Assembly: GCA_018881555.1 (NCBI GenBank)
Contig: JACAXG010000075.1
Span: forward strand, 1,246,830-1,310,829
Source of the DNA: Amblyornis subalaris
Taxonomy: Eukaryota > Chordata > Aves > Passeriformes > Ptilonorhynchidae
Length of the DNA: 64,000 bases
Reading direction: 5' to 3'
The notes below the pieces were generated by a model. That model was not told where the DNA came from. It was given only the letters and a program-made list of their open reading frames with translations, and made no database searches. The position numbers and the translations under genes were made by a program. Shown one piece after another: positions 24,601-32,854 of the stretch; within the stretch, counting starts at the first letter, position 1; each line of letters opens with the position of its first letter.

Positions 24601-27600
24601 CTTGGAATTCACTGTACATTTGTCTGTCAGGATCCCTTTCCAAAGTTTCACTGAGCGCTACAAAATACTGAGAAGATCCTGGGGCTCCAGTAAGAAAAGA
24701 GTGTGTGATAAAAGCAACTCTCATTCTGCTGAGAAAAAGGGTAAGTTTCTTCAGGTAATCCCTCTGCCACCAAGTAAAACTATCACTGCACCAATTTGAT
24801 ATCACACAGATCAGATAATTACTGTATTCACCACTATCTTCAAAATACTTCTTTAATCTCTCACCAACTTGAGTTTCTAATTTGCCTAACACTTTAAATC
24901 TTCCCTCTTATTGCTGGTTTTCTGTGTTCTTGGTGGAACAATTACAGTGACAGTGGTGTCTGGGGTTCCCCTCACCCAGTATAATTTGATTTAGAGTTGA
25001 TTCTTTAGTAGACTTGCAAACCACTTACCTTTTGGCTTATCTTCCTTCTTCCCTTCTCTTTTTCCCCACCTTGTTTCCTTGCTGAATCACTGACTTTCCA
25101 GCTTACCTGGACTCTGCTGCTTCTTCCACCTTTTGCAAACTTCTCTTTTTCTAAGCAAGAGTGAGGATGGACTTTAAAAACCACAATCCACTCTACAAGG
25201 TAATGCCTTTGCTATGATCCCCTGAAAGGAGGAGCTCATCAGGTGGTTACATTTCATACTGAAGATGACTGCAGACCCTTTTTCTCCCCCCAAATTAACC
25301 CCATCTTCACCTAATGGGTCTGTTCAATAACCAGCAGCTGTGGGAAGCAGGACCAGTAAGCACCAGAGAAGTAAAATTGGTGGAAATCTGTTCCCTGTGA
25401 GGAAATGAAGTAAGGAAGTGCAGGCTGGACAATCACTTACACACTGTACCTTTCCCCCTCAATTGCAAACCCATTAACTGCAAAGCCTCTGTGTGATAGG
25501 TTTTTAGTCTTTTTTATCTTCAGGGGGTAATAAGCTGCAAACAAAGCAAAACAATTGCCCAAACACAGGGATAAGCTTTTGGTTCCCTTATCAGCCCAGC
25601 CCCATGGACACCGTCAGAGCCACCAGATGTCTTCCTGTAGGCAAGAACTGCTTCTGTTTGTTTTCAGTGCCTTAAAATGCTCTCATCTCCTTAGAAATAT
25701 TTATAGCAGAAAAGCAAACAGTATCCAGGATGGAATGATGCAGAGCCCATCCAGCACTGGGCATGCAGGAACTCCTGCAGCACTGCCTTGAACCATCTCT
25801 TCCAAGGACAGGGCTCAATTCAGTCCACCTCTGTTTACAGAGAGATTCACCTGGATAACCTGTTTGTCTCATCATGTAAAAAATTGTGCAGTGTCCCAGA
25901 AATGGCTTTAATAACCTGTAATTGCTGCAATAAATTCCTGCTCAGTACAGGACCCTGTAGCTGCTTCCAATGCCCTGTGAAAGCTGTAGGATTGAGGAGG
26001 ATTTGTTTCCCCTTCCTGCACCTTTCAGTACATTAAGGCTACAAATCCTTGCCTTTTGTTCTTTGCTCCCAGTGAGTTTTGAGTATTTCATGTGATTTTC
26101 TTAGGACTGAGCTGCTCAATCTGTTCTTCATTGCATTGCTGTTGCTTCCTGATGTTTCCATGTAGGATGCTTTAACAGTGGGAGAACAATTGAGCCCTCC
26201 CTGTTTCAGTCTAGATCTGAATGACAGAAATGACATTTTTTACCTGTGGATAACAGAGGTTGTAATAAAGGTGACAAGGCAGCACCCAAGTACAGCCCAG
26301 TTAAAACCCGCCACGCTGGTTTTCTGCTTGGTGGCACCTGGTGCAATCTGTGCTGTCACATTTTAGCCCTGAACACAGTGAGATCAAGAGCTCTCAGCCA
26401 TCACCTCCTCCCCTCTTGCTGCAGCTGTTTCCCCTCTAAATGCCCAAGGAATCTCAGTGTAGAGACAATTCCTCGGCTCTGATTTCCGAGTTTTGTAAGA
26501 GCTCCTCCTCAACGCTTCATTTCCAGGTGAGACTCTGGTGATGGATGATGACAAAGCATCACATGCTGCTGTTCTGGAGATCCTTCAGAACGTTGTGGGA
26601 CAAACCCCTGCTGAGCAAACAGGGAATAGAGCAGGAATCTCAGTCTACTGTGGCAAAACCAAAGTGTTCCTGGCCAATTCCATGGTAAGTGCTGTTCCTT
26701 GGCTGGTGGTTCTGGAGTGCACCTCCCTCAGGGGGATTCTGGCACAGATCTCACCATGCTGGAGGCAATTCCTGCCAGGGCAGCGTGACCAGAATTTACC
26801 TTTTTCTATCAAATTATTAAAGTAAATCAAGCATCCATCAGAATCCATCCCTGAGTACTAACTCCAGGCTCCTGTCCCCACTGCAGCTGCAGCTCCTGGA
26901 AGCCAGGAGAGCAGAGGTGTTAAACGAGAAAGCATTTTGCATTCAGTGCTGTTGGAGAAGGTTTAAAGAGAAGAAAGCAGCAAAGGAGAAACGCTCTGCC
27001 ACTCTGATCCAAGCAGGTGACTTGACAAGGGTGGGGCTGAAATAACAGAACAAGGCACATTTCCAGTTACACCGGGGGATTAAAGTGGCTGGAGTGGTTC
27101 AGTGCCATCTCTCACGCTGTGTGCAAGAGCTGCTGAGATTGTTTGCACTGATTTGTCTCCATTAAATCCTCAGCTGTTCGTTCCTGGCTAGCCCAGACTC
27201 GCTTCCGAAGGATGCGCAGGGCTGCCGACGTCATCAAACGGGGCTGGAGGAGATGGAGAGTGAGTATGTGGGTACAGGGCAGCACGGACATGGAGCCACG
27301 GGGGCTTTGCAGTGTTTGAGGAAGAGTAGTGACTACTATAACTACACAACCAGCACTGTCAGTGCTCCAGAAAACTCCTCTCCAGCTGAAGAGCAGAGGA
27401 GATGCCAGTCCTGTACAGCTGCTTCTAGTTTATCCTGCAGAATAAACTCATTCCTTACCTGCATGGCAATGTCCCAAGGGGCGTGCTGTCCTTCCAGATT
27501 CCCTGTTTTTTAGACTCCTAGTTTTGCAGTTCTAAATTGTGTTCAAGACATTGGAGAATATTGTTGTTCTGTGTCTTTTCTAGGCAAAACTGGCCACGCT

Positions 27601-28469
27601 CGCAGCAGCTGAACTGGACGAGGGGGAAGGAAAGGACTTCTCAGCTCCTGGAGCCACAGAGATCTTGGCCAAACCTCCCTGTTCCTTGGACACAGCGTGG
27701 CCCCTGCAGGCAATCATCCAGTTCTGGCCCCTGGGCCTCGTCCTGGCCGCTGCCCCCGTCACTGTCACGGGGCCCCGCAGGGACCTGGCGCTGCTGAGCG
27801 GCCTCAGGGGGCTCCAGGAGGGCGGCTCCAGGGGGGACAGCTCCTCCCTGGGCTGTGGCATCGCCTCCATCAGAGCCCTCCCACAGGTAATGGCCCTCAC
27901 ACTCCAGCCTGCAGCACAGGGAAGCTGCCAGGAGCTCGGGAATAGTCTGGGATACCATTCCCCACCAACAAGCCACAGGCTTCCCTCAGAAACCGTGCAT
28001 TGACAGGAATCACCTTCGGGTTTGGGGGTAACTTTTGTGAGTTTGCATCCAATTCTGTGTGCAAGAACTGGCCACAGTTACTACAAGGAGGCAGAAGCAG
28101 TGCCAGGTTCAGTACTAAACACTCCAATCTCCAGTCTGAACTAATTTTATTTCAAATTACCAAACTGGTACTTTCTGTAGTAGCCATTTTTCTTAAATCC
28201 ATTTAAGAAACTGGACTCCTCTGGAGGTGTTTCCTGTATCCTCATCCACAGCCACCACCTGCTCATATACTCAAGCACTAAGTGTGAATAACAAAATGAG
28301 CCCCAAATCTGACTGAACTCTGCACCTCTTCTCCTTGCAGGGCTCTGTGAAGTTCCACTGCAGGAAGTCTCCCCTGCACTATGCCAACGTCAGCCCCCAC
28401 ACGGATGCGTTTTTCGTCAAGGGATTCAACCAGATTCTGCTGGACAGAAAGGAACTCCTGCCGACGTAG
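12672..28469 (+). CDS. MYO19: MYO19, unconventional myosin-XIX
   Basis: Class XIX myosin, an actin motor on the mitochondrial outer membrane. Twenty-four coding exons join in frame to 963 codons (human about 970): 12672-12683, 13957-14101, 14352-14500, 14734-14847, 15565-15697, 15914-15983, 16353-16455, 16668-16764, 17214-17290, 17651-17741, 19114-19285, 19482-19555, 19649-19770, 21424-21537, 21902-22078, 22951-23097, 23315-23422, 23892-23962, 24631-24740, 26527-26684, 26887-27016, 27174-27259, 27584-27886, 28341-28469. All introns are GT-AG; the acceptor before 19114 (AACAAG) is weak. Seen: P-loop GESGAGKT (134-141, split by an intron before T), switch [10 protein letters not shown], switch II DVYGFE, actin-binding [11 protein letters not shown], three IQ-like helices, then the C-terminal mitochondria-binding tail. 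The start MPKQENGQ parallels mammalian MLQQVNGH. The end LLPT is about 10 residues shorter than in mammals. Confidence 0.95.
17742..19113 (+). other. MYO19 intron between exons 10 and 11
   Basis: A 1.37-kb intron joined with a GTGAGG donor and a weak AACAAG acceptor. Apart from the AT-rich tract I see no repeat family and no further exon. Reading continuity needs this acceptor: it restores a Glu codon followed by FVKTTGDLL, which aligns with the mammalian motor domain. Confidence 0.7.
17820..18185. repeat. AT-rich low-complexity tract in a MYO19 intron
   Basis: About 360 bp made almost only of A and T, with repeats of TTTATTAAA and TTTTAAATTTATT. It sits in the intron after exon 17651-17741. 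It contrasts with the mixed sequence around it and could be a DNA-unwinding or simple-repeat-derived tract. Confidence 0.8.
19771..21423 (+). other. MYO19 intron between exons 13 and 14
   Basis: A 1.65-kb intron with canonical GTAACA and CCTTCAG borders. I see unique sequence and no repeat family or extra exon. The last ambiguous base of the window lies here, at 20254. Confidence 0.8.
24741..26526 (+). other. MYO19 intron between exons 19 and 20
   Basis: The longest internal MYO19 intron after the first (1.79 kb), with a GTAAGT donor and a TTTCCAG acceptor. It is unique sequence with pyrimidine-rich stretches near 25,020-25,160. No exon or known repeat was recognised. Confidence 0.8.
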
Positions 28470-28736
28470 GCCCCCTGCTCCCCTGTCCCTGGCCTTCAGG
28501 AGGGGCTCTCTGCAAGCTGCTGCTTTCAAATCACTCAATGCCCATTCCTGCTGCTACCTCAGAGCTTCCACAGCGCTGCCTTGTACGTGTAAGATGATGG
28601 AATATAATATACATTATAATATAAGTTAAATCTGGAACATGTGGGGGCAATTCCTACTCCCCCCCCACGTGCACATGTTACAGGAAATAGCAACACTAGG
28701 AGAACAATCAATTCAAACAGATCAGGTGCTTGAAGC

Positions 28737-28742
28737 AATAAA
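28737..28742 (+). terminator. MYO19 candidate poly(A) signal
   Basis: AATAAA 268 bp after the MYO19 stop codon is the first canonical signal downstream. Two further AATAAA copies at 29,129 and 29,218 could give longer 3' UTRs. Confidence 0.55.
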
Positions 28743-29233
28743 TACTTGAACTCAATGCTGCTGGCACTACCTGGACAAGCAAGAGGCTGCTCATGAGAGA
28801 GTAAATAATGCAAATATTCCTGATTGCTGCTGGATTCTCAGAGGTACAACCGTCCTGACTGACCATGAGTGTGACTGACCCTAGCACTGACCAAGGGAGT
28901 GAGGAACAGCCACTGTAACACTAAGGGCAGATGTCTCAGGGAAAAGCAAGGCTGGGCTCTTGCTTTTATCTACAGAACCAAAATCTGTGAACTCTCACAG
29001 CTGCCAGTTGTCTCCAGAGCTCCCCAAACAGCACTGCCCTGCCCAGAGGCTCACCAAGGTGCTCTGTACCGTCCCTTTGTTGCTCATGGGTCTTGAAAAC
29101 GTTCAGCTGCTCTGTGTATGTCATCTTAAATAAACTGCTCACTGCCTTGTCCAGGTGTCTGACCCTCTCCAACAATGCCGAGTGAACAAAAAACATTTCA
29201 GAGTGCTTGTGGATTAAAATAAATGCAAATATA

Positions 29234-29239
29234 TTTAAT
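29234..29239 (-). terminator. ZNHIT3 candidate poly(A) signal (ATTAAA)
   Basis: The plus-strand TTTAAT reads ATTAAA on the minus strand, about 260 bp after the ZNHIT3 stop. It is the common variant signal. No minus-strand AATAAA was seen between it and the stop. Confidence 0.45.
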
Positions 29240-29498
29240 ATTGTCACTGTGGAGCAACATTTCCCATGGCTGCCAGTATTTCTGTGCCAACAGAAAAAAT
29301 CCCACAGCGTATCAAGTTCAAGCCCCAGTGTTTAGAAATCTGTCCAACACAACTCTGCCACTGTTTGTCACCTCTAAACTGAAATCAGAGCACTGACATC
29401 CATGGGCAAAGTGACCAAGACACACAATGGAGCAGCTCTGGCTGCTGGCAAATCTCAAAAAAATAATCTCAAGGAAAGCAAAACATTCCCAAAGCAGC

Positions 29499-30412
29499 TC
29501 ACTCGGGGAGAATGTTCTCCTTCTCGGGAGGCTCCACAATCCTCAGGCAGCAGTCTGCAAACTCCACAAACAGGGGCTCCTGCATGAACTTCCTCATGAG
29601 GGAGCTTTTGTCCTCTGCCTGGTCGATGGTGAGCAGCAGCTGCCGGAGGTGTGGGTTCAGGAGCAAATCCTTCAGTTCCTCTGATTCCCCTTTCAAAACG
29701 AAAACAAATTCATAGTTACAAACTACGAGACCACCCTTACTTTGCAAATCAGCATTCAAAGAGATTTGTTGAAGGGGCAGATCTGTAACTTTTAACCCGT
29801 TAAGGTCTGGGATAAGCTGCAGCTCCATGCGGAACTCCTGGGATTTGGGAGCATTCCTGCTCGCTCTGTAGAAGCCCCGCCAGCCCCACACCCGGCTGCC
29901 TTCCCAGTTCCCCGAATTACCCAGGAGCTTGAGTTTGTGCAGCGGGACGCGGTCCTGCTCGTCCTCCTCGCTCAGGATGTCCTCCACGGACCAGGGGCTG
30001 TTTGCGGGGCACGGCGGAGCCGCGGTGGGGCCCTGCCCGTCCGCCGCTCGCTCCCGCTGGGAATCCGGCGCGCAGCGCTCTGCGGACACACCCGCGTTAG
30101 CACCGGGCGGCCCCGCTGCCTCCCGCCCCTCCCGGCCCGCACTCACCGCGGTGGGTCCGGCAGCACGGCACGGAGCAGCTGCGGGGAGAGAAGCGTGAGA
30201 GGGGCGGCGGGACAGGCCCCGCGCCGTCCGCCCGCCGCTCCCTCACCGGAGCCCTCAAGTTCCCCTTCCCCCCGTCCCGCCGCGGTGCCGGACAGCGGTA
30301 CCGGGCCCCTCCCCGCCCGTCCCCTCACTCACTACGCGGTGCCGCAGCGCGGGCAGCGGTACCGGGCCGCGCCGCGGGCCCCGCACTCCGCGCACGGTCC
30401 CGGTGCCCGCAT
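29499..30412 (-). CDS. ZNHIT3: ZNHIT3, HIT-type zinc finger protein 3
   Basis: Four minus-strand exons (30412-30333, 30178-30147, 30079-29921, 29689-29499) join in frame to 153 codons; the human protein has 155. ZNHIT3 (TRIP3) is a small nuclear protein that works with NUFIP1 in box C/D snoRNP assembly. The N-terminus has a complete HIT finger: Cys at 7, 10, 20, 23, 28 and 32, His36 and Cys40, in the spacing CX2C-X9-CX2C-X4-CX3C-X3-HX3C. The C-terminus is highly typical: [20 protein letters not shown] and [20 protein letters not shown]. An acidic linker ([11 protein letters not shown]) lies between. All three introns are GT-AG; the second is only 67 nt. The start ATG has G at -3. The gene is tail-to-tail with MYO19, as in mammals. 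Confidence 0.95.
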
Positions 30413-30515
30413 GGCCGCTCCCGCCGCTTCCGCTTCCGCTAGGCCAGGGGCGCTCAATCCAGCGCCGAGCGCCGCCAGCCAGGGGCGCTCAATCCAGCGC
30501 CGAGCGCAACCTTGC
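29920..30515. promoter_or_regulatory. CpG island, ZNHIT3 promoter and first exons
   Basis: GC- and CpG-rich sequence covers the first three ZNHIT3 exons and about 100 bp upstream of the ATG. It ends abruptly at a GATA/GA microsatellite near 30,536. A 29-bp direct repeat lies just upstream of the start codon. Confidence 0.75.
30444..30507. repeat. 29-bp direct repeat upstream of ZNHIT3
   Basis: Two identical 29-bp copies (30,444-30,472 and 30,479-30,507) start with CCAGGGGCGCTCAATCC and end with AGCGCCGAGCGC, separated by six bases. The inner part GGCGCTCAATCCAGCGCC is an imperfect palindrome. The repeat lies 32-95 bp upstream of the ATG on the minus strand, so it is probably in the 5' UTR or core promoter. 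Confidence 0.9.
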
Positions 30516-30535
30516 CCGGCCCAGGGCATTATATA

Positions 30536-30708
30536 GAGATATTTACATATTGATCTATAAATACAGAGATATAGAAATAGATATAGAGAGAGATAGAGAG
30601 AGAGATGGGGGAAAGGAGGAGGGAGTGGAGAGAGAGATGTAGATATGGAGATATAGATAAATACATATGTAGATAGTTATATATATATGGGGAGAGAGAG
30701 AGAGATAA
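30536..30708 (+). repeat. ATAGAGAGAGAT-type microsatellite
   Basis: Mixed dinucleotide and tetranucleotide repeats (GA, TA, GATA) cover about 170 bp directly next to the ZNHIT3 CpG island. They include AGAGAGAGAT runs and a short TATATATATA run near 30,680. Confidence 0.9.
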
Positions 30709-31704
30709 ATACAGAAATGAGGAAAAAACAACAACAAAGCAAAGAAACCGGAAGGAAGTCCCTGAAAGCTCCAACCTGTGCCAGAAAGGCAGATGTGGGT
30801 GGGATTCTGTGTGATGAATGTGAGAACATCATGACCGTGTGGAGTATAAATTAATTTTATTGCTGTACGTTGGTGAAATAGCACAGAGCAGCAGCTGAGC
30901 ACTGCGAAACCAGAAAGATGTCACCAAATCTATTCAGTCCAGGCTTCTAAAGAAATTTAAACATTGAGATGCTTCTTGAAAATATCCCAGTGTAACTCAG
31001 AATAAGCATCCATGACCACTGGGATCTGACAGATTAATATCTACTAAATAAATATTCAGTAGCCAACTTTTTTTTTTTTTTTTTTTTTTTGAGAGGGAGG
31101 AGTTAAGGCCTTTTTTCTTTTACAAAATATTTGGTCTTGACATTTTTATTGTGTTTTGTACAGGCAACTTGTCTGCAGTTCTGATCCTGAAATCCAGCCA
31201 AGGTTTTCACCTAGAACAGAACAAATTTCACAAGCCACAGGCTCGAGTGTGCCCCTACAAGCAGAAATATGAAAGTATAGCCAAAATACCTCACAAAACC
31301 ACATCATCCAGCAGTTAAAATTACAGCAGGAAAACAGTGCTGAGAGCCCCTGTTAATAAAGATTGCTCCAACAGCCAAAGAGTCATAATCTGAGTGACTA
31401 AACAAGAAAGTAAAATGACACTTTGCCCCAGATTACTGGGAATTTTCCAGCTATTTAACCCTCCTCAAAGCCTCACAACCCACACGAGAGCGACGTGAGC
31501 GGAGCAAACACGGCCCCGGCCTGTTCCCAACACAAAGTAAACACTGCTAATGGAGTTGTTTTTCTCTCCAGGGAAGACAGCTCCCCTGTTCCCGTTCGGC
31601 GGCCAGGCGGACCAGAGGTGTCTGGAGCTTCCAGAGGGAGAGGGAGAGCGGGGGACTTGAGCTGCTGGGAGAATCCACGCGGTTCCGCGCCGGTTCCCGC
31701 ACCC
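30709..31704. other. Intergenic region or receptor 3' flank
   Basis: No coding exon was recognised. On the minus strand AATAAA (plus TTTATT) occurs at 30,861-30,856 and 31,150-31,145; either could end the receptor transcript. A run of 23 T lies at 31,068-31,090. Confidence 0.55.
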
Positions 31705-31835
31705 CAGGAATGGAAGCGCGGAACGGTTAAGGCCGGAAAAGACCGAGCCCAACCATCCACCGCGTCCACCGCTAAACCCCGTCCTCAGGGGGCCGCATCC
31801 ACGCGTCTTCCGCACCCCTCTGGATCTCCTCGCGG
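31705..31835 (-). mobile_element. CpG-rich CR1 LINE fragment
   Basis: The plus strand matches a CR1 3' region in reverse: GGTTAAGGCCGGAAAAGACC, CCCAACCATCCACCGCG, TCCACCGCTAAACCCCGTCC and a CACGCGTCTTCC block. Several positions that are usually A or T are G or C. It lies about 50 bp after the receptor stop codon and may be part of that gene's 3' UTR. Confidence 0.7.
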
Positions 31836-31885
31836 CCTGGGATCCCCTCTCCGGCCGGGCAGAGCCGGAGCGGGGCCGTTCCCGC

Positions 31886-32854
31886 CTAGACGTCCTCGAC
31901 GGTGCAGGCGCGGCCGCGGGCGGCGGAGGGGCAGCGCAGGGCGCGGAGCTTGGCGCCCAGCGAGCGCAGCCGCAGCGTGTAGAGCAGGGGGTTGCCCAGG
32001 CAGGTGATGGTGATGAGCATGGCCGTGCAGTTCCTGAAGACGTACACCCCGGGGTACAGGTCCCCGCGGCAGCGCCGCGCGCTGGCGTCCAGGACGACCC
32101 CGGCGAAGAAGGGCGCGTAGGACACCAGCGCCAGCAGCCAGATGGAGATGCTGGTCCTGGCCACCTGGCTCTCGGCCGAGCGGTAGGTGCCCACGGCCTG
32201 GCCGCACGCCTGCATCCTCAGCTTCCTCCGCCTCAGGATGAGGATGATCCGCAGGTATGTGAACAGCGGGACGACGACGGCCACCGCGGCGTTGGGGATG
32301 GTGATGAAGACGAGGTAGTTGACGCAGAAGGGGCTGTAGAGGAGGGAGATGCTCCCCTCCGCGTGCAGGCAGTTCCACCCCATCAGGGGCAGGCAGCCCA
32401 GGAAGAAAGCCAGGACCCAGTTGATGAGCACCACGGCTACGAAGTGGTTCCTGGCCACCCTGAACCTCGTCCTCATGCTCTCGGCCACGGCCAGGTACCG
32501 CTCAACGCCGATGCTCACCAGGTTGTAGATGGTGGACAGGATGGACGTGGTGTACAGGGCGTAAGGGGCCAGCATGTCCTTGGACCCGAAGATGGTGATG
32601 TCGGGGTTGGTGATGAAGAGCATGGAAATCCAAAAGCCAGAGAAGCTGGTGAAGAGGTCGGAGATGGCCAGGTTGCAGAAGAGGATGGAGATGGGCTTGT
32701 GCAGGTCCCTGGCGGCCAGGCGGGCGAAGATGACGGTGCAGTTGAAGATCACGGAGGCGACGTTGATGGTCAGCTGAGGGATGCCCAGGGCCAGCACCAA
32801 GTAATGATTCCAAACGTTGGTGTGGTTGGCAGAGCAGTTCGGGAACCCATTCAT
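31886..32854 (-). CDS. Class A GPCR of the MECA (melanocortin/EDG/cannabinoid) type, unassigned
   Basis: An intronless frame of 322 residues has seven hydrophobic segments. Class A marks: N38 in TM1, LAISD (62-66) in TM2, ERY (118-120) ending TM3, W146 in TM4, P248 in TM6, NPLLY (288-292) in TM7. There is no cysteine at the top of TM3; loop 2 instead holds C162 and C177 after PLMGWNC. That pattern is shared by lysophospholipid (S1P/LPA), cannabinoid and GPR3/6/12 receptors. N6 and N10 are N-glycosylation sequons, and C308 could be palmitoylated. The usual CWxP of TM6 is SYAP, so the toggle tryptophan is replaced by Tyr246. The start has a CCACCATG Kozak context. I do not recognise the ortholog: a lipid-type ligand is plausible by family but unproven. 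The CDS is very GC- and CpG-rich. Confidence 0.85.
   Translation of the reverse strand: MNGFPNCSANHTNVWNHYLVLALGIPQLTINVASVIFNCTVIFARLAARDLHKPISILFCNLAISDLFTSFSGFWISMLFITNPDITIFGSKDMLAPYALYTTSILSTIYNLVSIGVERYLAVAESMRTRFRVARNHFVAVVLINWVLAFFLGCLPLMGWNCLHAEGSISLLYSPFCVNYLVFITIPNAAVAVVVPLFTYLRIILILRRRKLRMQACGQAVGTYRSAESQVARTSISIWLLALVSYAPFFAGVVLDASARRCRGDLYPGVYVFRNCTAMLITITCLGNPLLYTLRLRSLGAKLRALRCPSAARGRACTVEDV

Larger units (their letters stand above)
28470..29498. other. Convergent 3' UTRs of MYO19 and ZNHIT3
   Basis: This 1.03-kb stretch lies between the two facing stop codons. It holds plus-strand poly(A) signals AATAAA at 28,737-28,742, 29,129-29,134 and 29,218-29,223, and a minus-strand ATTAAA at 29,239-29,234. 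No other gene is visible. Confidence 0.75.

Noticed and set aside
31785..32378. 197-codon minus-strand frame overlapping the receptor
   Set aside because: A frame-shifted GC-rich reading of the receptor gene; histidine/proline/arginine-rich with no membrane pattern.
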